From: Acanthosepion esculentum
Taxonomy: Eukaryota; Mollusca; Cephalopoda; Sepiida; Sepiidae
Reading direction: 5' to 3'
Assembly (NCBI GenBank): GCA_964036315.1
Contig: OZ038485.1
Coordinates: 78,422,960 to 78,486,959 of the forward strand
DNA length: 64,000 bases
Shown: piece after piece, positions 46,236 to 57,053 of the stretch
Position numbering within the stretch: position 1 is the stretch's first letter
How the letters are laid out: every line of letters begins with the position of its first letter
Program-made: the position numbers and the translations under genes
Notes under the pieces: model-generated
Told to the model about the DNA's origin: nothing
The model's database searches: none
What the model saw: only the letters and a program-made list of their open reading frames with translations

Positions 46236-46284
<49 letters not shown>
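46236..46284. repeat. (TA)n microsatellite
   Basis: TA run lying exactly between a truncated SINE and a TA-associated repeat copy. Confidence 0.97.
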
Positions 46285-46290
<6 letters not shown>

Positions 46291-46382
46291 GTTCACTTTT
46301 ATATTTACACACGCTCTATGTCTGATATTGAGCACTTTATCCCATAAATATAGCACACCTAAAGACTATATTTCTTCATATA
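46285..46382. repeat. TA-associated repeat family, copy
   Basis: tcaatgttcacttttatatt, acacgctctatgtctgatat and agcactttatcccataaata, ending in cttcatatata. Nearly identical to 13920-14012. Confidence 0.8.
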
Positions 46383-47520
46383 TACTGATTATATATAGAT
46401 AGATAGATATAGAAAGAAAGAGATACACATTCGATAGTAGATATAAAATATCTGTTGTCTGATGCGTAGTTTTCATCCGAATTTTGATCTCAGATGTCTG
46501 CTGTATATTTCCCTGTACGTGAGTAATATCCACCGCTTAATTAAGTGCATTGAAGATTATATTGAAAATTAAATGGCTGTTATTTAAAATATCTGCTATT
46601 TTTTACCATTAGAGCTACTGATTTATTCACATACTTTCATATTTGATATTGAAAAAAATTCTTCAAGCTTTTGCTGTCTAATGTTTAAATAAGGCCCCGT
46701 CTTGAACTTCGATGAGGGTTCAAGAACTGGACTTACAATTTTCAAGCGTGTTACAAGCTTATTGACACATATGCAACAAGTTTTCTTCCTGTCTGCAAAT
46801 TTAAACTATCACCAATGGGCTGCGTACGAAATTATCTAGAGTGTAACTGATTTTCAAGCAAACATATGAGCTGTTTTGATTTTTAACTAATTAGCCGATG
46901 ATATTTTCTGGTTATTTAATAATGAGTGACTAAGCATTTCGTGTATATTCTTTAATGAAATCCTTCTAATACAATATTTAAATGTCTCAACTACTCCTTG
47001 GCTATTACGACCAAGTGATATTTGCAAGTATAAATGTATCTCTCTGTACTGCCTGCCGGCTGCCTATCTAACCAACAGTAACGTTTCTCTGTCAGTAATC
47101 AGAGCCACTGTGCTTAATTCAATGATTGATGAGAGAATAGCAATAAAGAACACACTCAACACCTTGTTGTTGATTTACCCGCCAAGCTTTGACTTTGATT
47201 ATTTGATGAAAACGAGGAAGACTGGAAGCAAATTCATCAAATACCAGAGATGTTTACAAATGCTTGCAACATGATACGATGTTTTTATTATGAAGGTAAT
47301 GTATCATTTTAACAGAAGGTTGGTTTACATTAAAAGCGTTTCTTTTCAAAAGCCGTAGACCTGACTTATCTTAATAATCAGACCGGATCTGAATTGTTGA
47401 TATCAAAATTAAAAATAAAAGTATGGTTTCCGAGAAATTCGGAATTTATTTGGGATTTTATTTCGATCGGAATACTAACTAGAAGCATCAACAAATACAC
47501 CAATTATGTCACCGTGGAGG
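46383..47520. other. Unassigned AT-rich DNA
   Basis: Short frames only; no recognised repeat. It ends at the tandem SINE array. Confidence 0.4.
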
Positions 47521-48046
47521 TGGACACTTCGACGTGATGCAATGGTTTCGCTAGATCTCTTACGAAGGAATAAGAAGTTTGATTCTAACTGGGTGCCCCA
47601 TTCTTTCAGCCCTGTGCCACATCTATGCTACGCTTAGAAAACCATTTAGGGCACGTCGACATGATGTAATAGCAAATTTGTCTCGCTAGATCATTTACGA
47701 CTGAGTAGTGAGTTTCTTCCTCACTGGATGCTCCACACTTTCGGCCTTGTGCCACATCTAAGCTACGCTTAGAAAATTGGCACCTCGACGTTGTGTAATG
47801 GTTAGAAAGCTAGTCGCGCGATATCAACTACGACTGAATAGTGAGTTTGATCCTCACGGGGTACCCCTTACTTTCGACCTTCTGCTACATCTAAACTACG
47901 CTTAGAAAATGGGCACTTCGACGTTGTGTAATGGTTAGCAAGCGTGTCACGCGATATCAACTACGACTGAATAGTGAGTTTGATCCTCACTGGGTGCCCC
48001 TTACTTTCGGTCTTGTGCCACATCTAAACTACGCTTAGAATATTGC
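47521..48046 (+). mobile_element. Four-copy tandem array of tRNA-headed SINE units
   Basis: Units start at about 47521, 47649, 47778 and 47911 (spacing 128, 129 and 133 bp). Each holds an acceptor-like GGGCACT start, an A-box-like tgtaatggttagcaa and a B-box region. In unit 4 the T-arm is gtgagtttgatcctcac with a perfect 5 bp stem, and ggtgccc pairs with the start. Each ends with ttgtgccacatctaaacta, cgcttagaaaat. Units 3 and 4 are closer to each other than to 1 and 2. No target duplications separate the units, so they arose by tandem duplication. Confidence 0.9.
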
Positions 48047-48319
48047 AATGTCTTCTAATGCCAGAGCATAATTTTCTAAGGAATAAAGTAAGTTTCACTA
48101 TAAAGCATGTTCATATTGGGCAAAATATGCATGAGGAAATAGAAAAACAAAAGAAGACAAAACGCAAATGAATTCAGATTTTCTCAACACACACTCGTCA
48201 CAGACACTTTGAGGGAAAATATTTACCAAGTGAAATCAGTTTTTTGTTAAGTCTGTCTCTTATTCCTACACATAGAACCCGACTTGGAATTGCGATCCGA
48301 CAAGCCATATGGTAATTTA

Positions 48320-48445
48320 CTAAGCATAACTTAGATATGGCACAAGGCCGAAATTATGGACCATCCACTGAGGTTTGGACTCATTACTCAGTCGTAATTG
48401 ATCTAGCGAGAATAGCTTGCTAACTATTACACCAGGCCGAAGTCT
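48320..48445 (-). mobile_element. tRNA-headed SINE, reverse copy
   Basis: Plus-strand reading: cttagatatggcacaaggcc, gaggtttggactcattactc, cttgctaactattacaccag. It is the same unit as the tandem array but inverted, about 270 bp away from it. Confidence 0.8.
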
Positions 48446-48559
48446 ATCCAACAATCTATATAAACATGATGCATCATAATTATTATCAATGGTTTTTGAA
48501 CATCAATGTATAATCGAAGATTCTAATATTATTGGAATGGAATTGTAGCTGCACATTAA

Positions 48560-48960
48560 AATTCCCCAGCTCGGTGTTTCTTTGGAACAGTTTCTGATTC
48601 GGACTAGACACAAAATTATCAGGCCGCCATCAGAGTGGCCCTCACGATCACCATACCTAACATTACCAGACATTCTTGTGAAAGGTTTTTGTTTAATACA
48701 ATTTCTGAATTAAAACAATCATTTTTTGATAAATTTGCTGAAATAAATGTACAAATGTATCAAATGGTTTGTAGAAGTTTTCCTCATAGGCTTCTGCGTT
48801 GTATTGAACACGAAGGGGACCATTTTGAACATGTTAAATAGTTTGTTAATGATAACAAATCAGGTTGCGATGTAACAATATTTATAAATTTTCTTAAACT
48901 ACTGGAATTTATTTTAGTTCATAAAAAAGTAATAAATAAAAAAGGGCGTCACTTTTGCCG
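48560..48960 (+). mobile_element. Mariner-like transposase C-terminal fragment
   Basis: The frame reads PPSEWPSRSPYL at about 48625 (family PP..WP.RSPDL), then, after a frame change, FLFNTISELKQSFFDKFAEI, VCRSFPHRLLRCIEHEGDHF and EHVK at a stop near 48841. This is the C-terminus of a Tc1/mariner-type DDE transposase. The aspartate of RSPD is Y here. N-terminal domains and most of the catalytic core are missing. The end may be near cgtcacttttgccgcac. Confidence 0.7.
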
Positions 48961-49019
48961 CACACACACACATACACACACACACATATATATATATATG
49001 ATTTTGTGTTTGTGTGTGT
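48960..49019. repeat. (CA)n, (TA)n, (GT)n compound microsatellite
   Basis: Short dinucleotide runs; non-coding. Confidence 0.95.
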
Positions 49020-50030
49020 ATAATTTCGATTTGCATGTTCAATGTCTTATTCGAAAATTGGAAGAATAAAAATTTTAAACAAACACGTCTTGTCGCTCGA
49101 ATTTAACAAAACTTGTTCAAATGAATTCTTGTTATCTAACTACACCTTATTTAAAATTATATTAATATATAACAAACGTTATATTAGCTATAAAGCTATT
49201 TGTTAATACACGTAATTTACTTCCCGATTTATATTTGTTTCAAATATCCATTTATCATTCTTTCCTGTTGCTGATTACTTTTTAGCGCTGAAGTCAGACC
49301 AAAATTTTCAAAGTTCTGTAAATGGAAACGCGATCTACACGATACATCTGGAGCGAGAACGCAAGAGAATACATTCCAGTTTGATGGAAGAAATCTTGAA
49401 CATTTTAAATGGAACTTGCTACTCCACATTATATACAAAACTAAAGATTACTTATGAAAACTACAAGGCTTAAAAAAATGTATGCACCAAGTGAAGTGGG
49501 TAAATACTGACCTGAACTCGAACAACCATTAATATTCTTTATGCTGTATTTAAATAGTTTAAATATCTACTAAACGAATTTTTATAACAAGCCTAAGACA
49601 TAAATACGCAACCTTTTGTCTAAATCTCTTGAAATAAAATTAGAAATTAAAGATTGCATAAAACATGTTGTATATTGCAGTAAGTGGTACACTCATGATA
49701 GCACAAAAGTCCCTTCATTGGATAAACAAATTTAAAATCATTGGCCACGTTAGGAAAATGATCTTTTATGCAAATTTCTAATCAGCCAAGTTTGCCGCAA
49801 TTTAACTGACTTAGGTATTTAAATAAGTTCATGGCAACCTGAAGAATTTTATTTCATGCATTAGTAGGCGAAAGAAAATTATTTAAGGGATTTTGAAAGC
49901 GAGATCGTTGGTGCATGACGGACTGGTTAGAGTATTTCAAAAACTGCTGAGCTACAATCATAAAAGCAACATAGATCCAAAGTGTGAATGAGTGCAAATA
50001 TTTAGGAAATAGAATCATAGTATTTATTGT
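49020..50030. other. Unassigned AT-rich DNA
   Basis: No recognised gene or repeat. Confidence 0.4.
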
Positions 50031-50039
50031 AACTGTATA

Positions 50040-50500
50040 ATAACATGGACACGTGGTTGAGTGGTTAGAACGTTTGCTTTCTGACCATGAGACCCGGGTC
50101 AATTTGTCAGGAAGGTGACTTCTTGATGTTAGGAGGAGGCGATCCCAGCTTGTGACACCTTTGGAAGGTGTCTGAAAAACCATACCACGGGCTGACCGAA
50201 GCCTTGTGAGTGAAATTGGGTAGACGAAACCTTTGGCCGCCGTCGATAGTTCTGCTAGCACAAAGTCACAAGTCATCGTGACCGAGGGTTTGGCTGGCCT
50301 TGTTCAGACTGTGGATCACGCTAGATAACGCGCTCTCTCCCAGAAACTGTAATTAAAGTCCGCTTAGATTAGTTGCAGTATAAAAGACAGGTGGGTTCTG
50401 TGGGTGTTGAACAAACACAAATGTGCCTGAGCAGGCGTCTGCAACGGGTATTAACTAGTCTCCTTAGTAGACAGGCATCCTCGGATCCGAGGGGCTTCGA
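50040..50500 (+). mobile_element. Second tRNA-headed SINE-like element, longer body
   Basis: It starts acatggacacgtggttgagt with tggttgagtggttagaacg, a strong A-box. About 40 bp later comes gagacccgggtcaatttg in the B-box place. A GC-richer body follows (gcgatcccagcttgtgacac, ctgaccgaagccttgtgagt), and probably further to tcctcggatccgaggggctt near 50500. It is not related by sequence to the short SINE at 50930. Some known cephalopod SINEs have tRNA heads with a long conserved domain, but I cannot match this one. Confidence 0.55.
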
Positions 50501-50912
50501 CTTTTAAATAATGACAAATTCGACATACTAATTACGTATATTATTATCATACTAGCAATGCATTACGAGCATATAATTACGAAGCTAATTATTCCCCATC
50601 GTTTAGAGGAAGTTCAGAAAAAATGGCGGAAAAGACACTGGTCATCTCTTATGAGAAAGGTAACCATTTTCCTATTGTTTTTCTGTTTTAGCTGCACACA
50701 AATTATGGCGATTGCATCAAGTTTACTTGGAATGAAACTAAAAACATAACGGATACTGAACACAATCATTCAACATGATGTTAGCCCGAAGTCGATTCGA
50801 GGAGGAGGAGGATGCCAACGAATTGGAGGAGGAGGAGGAGGAAACCAGGCGAGTCTATTGTTACGGACAGAGAAACCAACAGAAAATACGTATTTTATAT
50901 CTTATGATACTA

Positions 50913-51082
50913 TATATGGAAAGTGATTTGGGCACCACGAGGTGGTGTAATGGTTAGCAAACTTGTCTCGCTAGAAAAATTACGCCTGAATAGTGAGTTC
51001 GATCCTCACTGGGTGCCTCGTAATTTCGGCCTTGTGCCGCATCTGAGCTACGGTTGGAAAATCACTATATGGAAAGTGATTT
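50913..51082 (+). mobile_element. tRNA-headed SINE with 17 bp target duplication
   Basis: The SINE proper is 50930-51065 (136 bp): gggcaccacgaggtggtgta, atggttagcaaacttgtctc, gtgagttcgatcctcactgg, then ggccttgtgccgcatctgag. It is flanked by the perfect direct repeat tatatggaaagtgattt at 50913-50929 and 51066-51082. The T-arm gtgagttcgatcctcac is perfect. This defines the natural SINE monomer that makes up the 47.5 kb array. Confidence 0.93.
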
Positions 51083-51855
51083 TGCCTTCATTTACATATA
51101 GACATAACCACTATTATATCCTTATTTCTAAATTATCGTGATATATCTTTGTGGTAAATAGCAATAGGAGGTTCGTATTTAGAAATCATGTTGTAATACC
51201 AAGGGTCAAAAATTAATCTCGCATGTCCAAAGTCAGAAAATATTTGTGGTCTGAATCTAAAACTTCCAAAAAAATCCACATCACAATTAACTCTTCACTC
51301 ACGATAAACCCAAACAATCCTATGGTTCAAAGTGGAAGTCTATTATTGGAGTAAGAAAGATTGTGATTGGGCGAGTCTGGTAGGGAAGAGCAAATAATTA
51401 TCATATTTCTGAGTCTACTGAAGTCGCCTCTTAATCTTGATTCGTATTTCCTTTTTCGACAGACAGCACAAAGAACACTAATTCTTTTCCGAGGTAACAC
51501 TTGGTCTTCTCATTCGTTGCCACAACCTTATAATTCCCTCACAGCTTTAATTACTCAAATAAAATGCAGTGATGGATTTTAACCAATTAGTATGCTTCTC
51601 AATGAACTTTAAATAACCATTCCACAAAACGTGCCTTTGTTGATCAATGAATCCCCTTTCACATGGTATTATTACATTGATTTGTCACTATTCTTCCCAT
51701 TTTTATCTACTCTCTTTCCGTCTCTGTTTATCTTTTACTTGTTCTCTTTCCCTTCCTCCTCTCTCCATCTTTCTTTTATTCTCTTTCCATTCTCAACGAA
51801 CCTTTCTTTTTACTACACTCATTTTAATTGCGAGCCTTTATAATTTATTTTCTAA
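51083..51855. other. Unassigned DNA, CT-rich near 51700
   Basis: A pyrimidine-rich stretch of weak complexity lies at 51660-51830. No gene. Confidence 0.4.
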
Positions 51856-51859
51856 GCAA

Positions 51860-52325
51860 CAGAAATCACTCTGAATTCTTTAGTTGCATCATCTAAATAA
51901 TAATAAAGAGATCCTCGAACAATTCTTGCCCATACTAATTTGCAATTTTTCTGTCCATTGCGATCATTTCAAGTATCAGAAGTGACATTCTAGTATCCTT
52001 TCTAATGTGGTCTTCTATTCTATTAGGTGATCTACCGTGTGTGCTGTTCCCATGGAAGTTGTCTTTGTAAGATCTATACACAAAGCTTCGTTTTGAAATT
52101 TAAATTCATAGCCAAACAAGTTTAAGCTCCTTTTAATCAGGGTAATTATGTCGGTCTTCTCGTCTAGTTTTTACATGAGGTCAGCCATTTTGATTCCGTA
52201 TCTGATATCTTTCTCGGCCATGACGCTGAGGCAGTTGTTTTCGAAGACTGAAAGAATTTGTAGGTCTTCTTTTCACAATGTCCATGTTTCACAGTCAAAT
52301 ATTACTATATGGATGATCAGGGTAT
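51860..52325 (-). mobile_element. LINE C-terminal fragment, family E
   Basis: Composite frames of the minus strand give DCETWTL near 52280 (compare the YGCETWTL motif after RT in several LINEs), then LQILSVFENNCLSVMAEKDI, RYGIKMADL. It runs up to the start of a mariner-type end at 52329. Frames shift at least twice. Confidence 0.55.
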
Positions 52326-52328
52326 TGT

Positions 52329-53090
52329 ACAGGGTGCCCCAGAATAAATGTAACTCAAGAATGTGAACGCCATTAGTTTTCTGTGTAAAAACTAAAATAC
52401 AAACCATATATTTCTGAAAACTAGAGTACTTAGCAAATCTACTGCTACAAACAACATGTCACTAACTCTACTGTCAAAGATTTTATCGTCATTTATAGAA
52501 TAAACTCCAAATGTGCTCCGTTCTGCTGAAGATACACTTGAATTCTTTGGGCGAAGTTGTCGATGACTTTGATGCACTCTTCTTTTGGTATAGTTTTGAT
52601 TTCTTGAGTGATTACTGCCTTTAGCTCTGAGCTGGTGTGGTTTGTTCCTGTAGACTCGATCCTTCAGATACCCCCACAGATAAAAATTTGGGGGTTGAGG
52701 TTGGGAGAATGTGGAGACCACTCGGGTTCGCGTTTACGGCTGATGAGTCGGTTGGGAAACTTCTGGTCCAGCCACTCCAGAGAGATATTTCTGTATGAGA
52801 GGTGGGCCCATCTTGCTGGTATTACTTGTGTCTCCTCCGAACCTTGGTTGCACCACTGCTACGGCTCATGGGAGGATTTGGTGAGGCCAAGGTCCTGGCA
52901 CCTTCTGCGGACGGATTTCTTCGGACTCCTGCCAACTGAATCTCGGACAGCTGCTATGTTTTCAGGAGACATACAGTAGGTTTTCAAACAACTTTGCTGG
53001 ATACTTTTTCTAGTGTTGTTGATTATTCCTGTAGCTCAAGGTTCTTGATCCATCGGTAAATGTCAGTTTTGGTAGGGCTTTTATTTTTGT
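52329..53090 (-). mobile_element. Internally deleted mariner-like transposon
   Basis: The left end starts tacagggtgccccagaataa, a typical Tc1/mariner-type terminus next to TA. On the minus strand a piece near 52900-52970 reads SPENIAAVRDSVGRSPKKSV then RRRCQDLGLTKSS, a helix-turn-helix region. A few codons on come WAHLSYRNISLEWLDQKFPN, RLISRKREPEWSPHSPNLNP and FYLWGYLKDRVYRNKPHQL, the D/E region. The middle of the catalytic domain is missing. The right terminal repeat was not found. Confidence 0.7.
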
Positions 53091-53289
53091 AAATGGCATA
53101 TTTATAGGAATTTCACCCCAATTGTCTCAGCACACAGAAAATATTCTGTTCTTCTGTAAAAAGCATTGTAGTTGGTGTTCTGGTTTTGCTATCTTCTCAG
53201 TTTTCTAAATCTGAAATATAAAAGCAAAATATTAAAAATTAACACAATTACATAGGTTTATTTGGCTCCCATTTATACTGGGATACCTG

Positions 53290-53600
53290 TTACATTCTTG
53301 TCTTGACGTAATATGGAATGTCTTTTTTGTCTCGGATCTTTTCCTTCAGTCTTCCAAAAGCATTCGAAGCGAGTGCTATTCTCCATTGGGCCTGGAACAA
53401 CTGATTACCGAAAGAGGAATTTATCAAAATATTCAAAAACTTCATCTATCATATCATTGTATTTGCATTTCGCTGACCTTACTTTCATTCACCATTTCTT
53501 GCAAGCATTTTCAAGTTCTTTTGTAGACCGTTTGCTAAATATTTGAGAAATCAGTGCCGCATATCTAATGCCATTTTTAATGTGCAGATACCATTTCAAC
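53290..53600 (-). mobile_element. LINE RT C-terminal fragment, family F
   Basis: The minus strand reads FGRLKEKIRDKKDIPYYVKT in one frame. Before it, in others, comes KRSTKELENACKKW. This matches the thumb region 'A..AFGRL..R......L....K..VY' of some non-LTR RTs. Short and frame-shifted; family not named. Confidence 0.4.
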
Positions 53601-54205
53601 CAAATATAATATTAAACGGTATGTCCCGATGTAAAGGGCGACGTAAAAGTTGCGCACCATAGAGCCGAATGGATAGATCGATGAGGTCCTATTGAGTGAC
53701 CAGTGAGGTTACCAAACGTTACACCCTTGTTTTTATTATGTGGGGACATTTGAAATCAGTTGTTTCTCAGTCGCACCCAAGGAATTCGAGGAACTTATAG
53801 AACGAATTAAATATGAATGCAGTAAATTAAATTAACTCTCCTACGTGTTAAAGAATCATACAGGCACAGAATTGAAATGTGTTTTGAAAAAGGAGGACAT
53901 TTGGAACAACGAATATAACAAATATAATAACGAGTAAATAAAATTTTCATGTGCAATTATACTTTTAATAAATGTACCAAATTGGACAGATTTTCTTAAA
54001 TTACAAGTAACTGCGTCCAAATGTACTTGAGCAGTTGTTTAATAAGTTTAACCGAGTTTGGCAAAAAGCCATGAGTATAGGGCACCCAGTGAGGATTCTC
54101 TGGAACCCATGACGCATCCTTCGCTCTAGAACATTCCAAACATTCTGCATTGGTGCTACAATTACAAAAAGATCTTTTTACGACATATTTATTAAGTTTT
54201 ATAAG

Positions 54206-54245
<40 letters not shown>

Positions 54246-54455
54246 CAAAATGCATATAAAGAAATAATACAATATACAATTTAGCTCATAATTAAAGAAA
54301 TAATGGATAACTAACCTTTAAAGTGTCGTTTGGAAAGCTTTGCATCTATTTTGACCACATTTTTCATCATTCTAACTCCCCTTCATAACCAACTATCGAC
54401 AACATCTTTGTTTTACCATCTTGGCAACTGCTCTGACGAGATTTCTTCCCTGGTG
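53601..54455. other. Unassigned DNA
   Basis: (TA)n at 54210-54242. About 54055-54110 has agggcacccagtgaggattc, a possible relic of the short tRNA-headed SINE in reverse. Nothing else. Confidence 0.4.
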
Positions 54456-54459
54456 CCTT

Positions 54460-54570
54460 GATTACATGAATTTAAGCGCGATACTAGACTGGCATGTCTG
54501 TTCCACCATTTTACTGTTGAAATAGCTAAATGCAACCACAAATTCTACTCCAGTATTTTCTGTAACTCAA
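54460..54570 (+). mobile_element. Jockey/CR1-like LINE short tail fragment
   Basis: The nucleotides around gaatttaagcgcgatactag, ttactgttgaaatagctaaa and ccacaaattctactccagta match the region preceding the NSLP motif at 3345-3430. About 100 bp only. Confidence 0.5.
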
Positions 54571-55145
54571 GAGAAAATAGATAACATTCTGACAGAAAAA
54601 GGATTCGGACGTGTCTCGCGTGCAAAGTACCCCCAAAAGAAAATGGCGGCTTTACGAATCGTATATTTAAGAAAGGATACATCACGGAATCGGATACTTT
54701 CGCGAGACTCTTTTTTGCACCTATAGAAATTTGAATTGTCACTCAATCTATAAAAAGTGCTTATCGAGGCGGCAGAGGACAAGAGCGAACAGTAGACAAG
54801 TGTGTCAATATTGTTCGAAAGTAAGTGACACATTTTTCTACGTTCGTCATTGTTGTGTTTTTTTTTTAATTCTATATTCGTCACGTGAATTCTTTTTCGT
54901 TGAATTGTTCATATCGTATGCGGTAAACGTGGGAACGCCACCATTATGACGAAATCCTAACAACAAAACCCGACACCCACATAGCAGGCCCATCGGCGTG
55001 GGCAGAGGATATGCCCAAAAGAAAGGGCCAGATTACTATAACGACCTTAAAGATCAGTACGAAAAATTATTTCTAGCAACGAACTGTTACCGGTGTAATC
55101 GCTTTTCGAGACAATTAATACGTTGAGCATGGACATAATATCAAG
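54571..55145. other. Unassigned DNA
   Basis: Three modest frames, none recognisable. A tract of nine T lies near 54860. Confidence 0.35.
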
Positions 55146-55149
55146 GAAA

Positions 55150-55720
55150 TTAACCGCAACAAATATTCCGGCTTGCAGTTAGATGCCTAGAAGAGGGTCA
55201 CTCTTCCGGGGCCCTTTGGTTGGACTGACGGACCCGTCCGCATTCTTGTAGTGTGGTTTGGGCCAGCGCTCCAACTGGAGAAGAATTGGTCGGATGCACA
55301 GGCAAAGGTCGGAGCGGTGGTCCAGACTTGGCTCCGAAAGCGGTTGTCCTTTAACGTTTGTCTGTAATCCCTTTATGCAAAGACCGTAGGAAGGTCATGA
55401 AGCCCTTGCTCTCTTCTCTATTGAGAGGTGGTCGCGAGTATAAGCAACCCTGACTTTTCGCTTAGCTGGCGATTGATTCGGAACGTGCTATTTCACAATG
55501 ATGTAGGCTTCAAAGGGGACTGGGCTGATTTGTCCGACTGTCATCGGTGTGACCTTGATTTAGAGGAAACGTCTTCAAGCGCCATCTACCATTGTCTTCA
55601 TGTGAGCCCCTGTGGACTATGTCGGTGAGTTGTAGGCTAGTATCGAGCCCCTAAATATCGTACTCATCGATCTCGCGTAACTAGAACTGTGGGTTCTTTG
55701 AAAATGTACAGACAAAGCTA
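55150..55720 (+). mobile_element. TX1/L1-type LINE C-terminal region
   Basis: In one frame the plus strand encodes TDGPVRILVVWFGPALQLEK and NWSDAQAKVGAVVQTWLRKR (55230-55350). In the next it encodes NPDFSLSWRLIRNVLFHNDV and ADLSDCHRCDLDLEETSSS (55440-55600), a C-x-x-C type end after the RT. Frame changes and a stop near 55628 make it dead. It is unlike the other LINEs here. TX1-like assignment is from remembered motif style. Confidence 0.65.
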
Positions 55721-55779
55721 CTGTCTGTGGCAGGTTACAAAAGATTAAAAAATATACTGTATGAAACTTCTCTATTCTT

Positions 55780-56290
55780 CTCCTTCTATGTGCTGTGTCG
55801 TTTTAGAACGTTGGTGATCATGGCTCTCCACAATTTCCTGTATATTTTGTTAAATTTTTTCTGCTGTGTCATCCATTTACACAAGCTCGTAGTTAGTTTT
55901 TTCTACATTCTGGCTGCAAAATGTTGATAATCCTTAACAAAAAGTAAATCACTCAATCAATGCTATCACAATTACTGTTCTACTATACATTTATACAATC
56001 TCCTTAAGTAAATCAGTTGATGATTCTCTTTGTCCATCTTGCCTTACTCTTGTCGGGTAAACTTCTCAAAGACTTTTTTCCTAATATGTACCAGAAATTA
56101 AAAAAAAATCTGTCTGATTGTAAGTACCACAGTCTTTTTTGTTCATATTTTAAAAACTTTATCATTGTTCAAATCTTCCGCTCATGGTATTCTCAGCATC
56201 CTTCTGTAGAACTCAAGTTCCGTTTCCTTCAGTCTGCTCTTCGTCGGTGAGCAAATGTCCAGCATCCATTGATAAATAGAAGGATTGATA
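55780..56290 (-). mobile_element. RTE-like LINE C-terminal fragment
   Basis: On the minus strand the order is SRLKETELEFYRRMLRIP (about 56180), a stop-broken KTKKTVVLTIRQI-like block, and at the low-coordinate end the KLWR-type ending (complement of catggctctccacaatttcc). It is the same family as 28.5-29.0 kb but much more degraded. Confidence 0.62.
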
Positions 56291-56459
56291 TTGCATTGAA
56301 ATTCTTGTCTTTGTTTCTAGGAAAGCTAGTTCACTGTGTGGTGCCAGACAATTTTTCCGCCAGAATCTTACACATTTATAAATCTACCACTGAATTGGAT
56401 TTCGCTGTCTAATCTGTCCCGGTGCTTCTGCTATGTATTTAGAGATTCTTCATGAAATA

Positions 56460-56695
56460 CAATGAAGAATCTTCAATGTTATTAGTCCTGACCTGGCATC
56501 TCGGCTTCAGTCCCCTTCCCATCGCCGTAACGCAGCTTCCCTGTACCTTTTCCACAAATACTTTCATGATAATTTTTCTGACCTTTCCTCTTTGGTAGCT
56601 CGACATTATGAATTTTAAGTGTGCTATTAAATTGGCAGCAATTCAATCATTTACATTTGAAATGACTAGATGTAACCGTAAGTTCAGTTTCTTCC
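56460..56695 (+). mobile_element. Jockey/CR1-like LINE C-term, part before solo LTR
   Basis: The plus strand reads NVISPDLASRLQSPSHRRNA, ASLYLFHKYFHDNFSDLSSL. After a frame change it runs to ..FSFF, where a solo LTR begins at 56696. The continuation PRTTYLWNSLPASC lies directly after the LTR and its second target duplicate at 57059. Confidence 0.78.
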
Positions 56696-57053
56696 TGTTA
56701 TGGTCCAAGTTCCTTGTACCACGGTGATGGTCCAAGGTAGAACCAATGAAGAATAACTCGAACACAGGTATGGGATAACACAGATATATATTACAAATAG
56801 AATATATATACAAAAGAGTAGAAGTGTTAGTAATAATAATCAGGTTAGGCTAGAGAGAACTATGTTGTCTCGAAGTATCACTATTCCGATGTCTTACAGG
56901 AATCGTCTAGCCGACTGTCTAACTCACTCACTGTCTCCGTGACACACTCACTCTGTATGACTCTCACTGTCTCTCTCTGCTGCTTCCTCTTGCGGTGCAG
57001 TATTTATGGGGTAAGGACTAGTCCATTACTATTATGGGTAGGTTCCCATAACA
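56696..57053. mobile_element. Solo LTR, 358 bp, in LINE; 5 bp target duplication
   Basis: It starts tgttatggtcc and ends ggttcccataaca, so the ends are TG...CA within the inverted pair tgttatgg / ccataaca. Exact cttcc duplicates flank it (56691-56695 and 57054-57058). Removing one copy rejoins the LINE frame perfectly (SFFPRTTYLWNSLP). There is no coding sequence. It is what remains after LTR-LTR recombination of an LTR retrotransposon; 5 bp is usual for Ty3/gypsy and BEL/Pao. Direction is not determined. Confidence 0.95.

Noticed and set aside
47911..48000. Functional tRNA gene
   Set aside because: Although T-arm and acceptor pair, two extra bases lie before the 3' acceptor strand, the anticodon arm is irregular, and the unit continues into a SINE body.
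47521..48046. CRISPR array
   Set aside because: Units are ~130 bp with no unique spacers between short repeats; they are tRNA-headed SINE units in a eukaryotic genome.
49854..50276. 140-codon minus ORF as a gene
   Set aside because: Antisense to a tRNA-headed SINE-like element; no recognisable domain.
51631..51874. Hydrophobic ORFs as membrane proteins
   Set aside because: CT-rich low-complexity DNA gives Leu/Phe/Ser frames; no other support.
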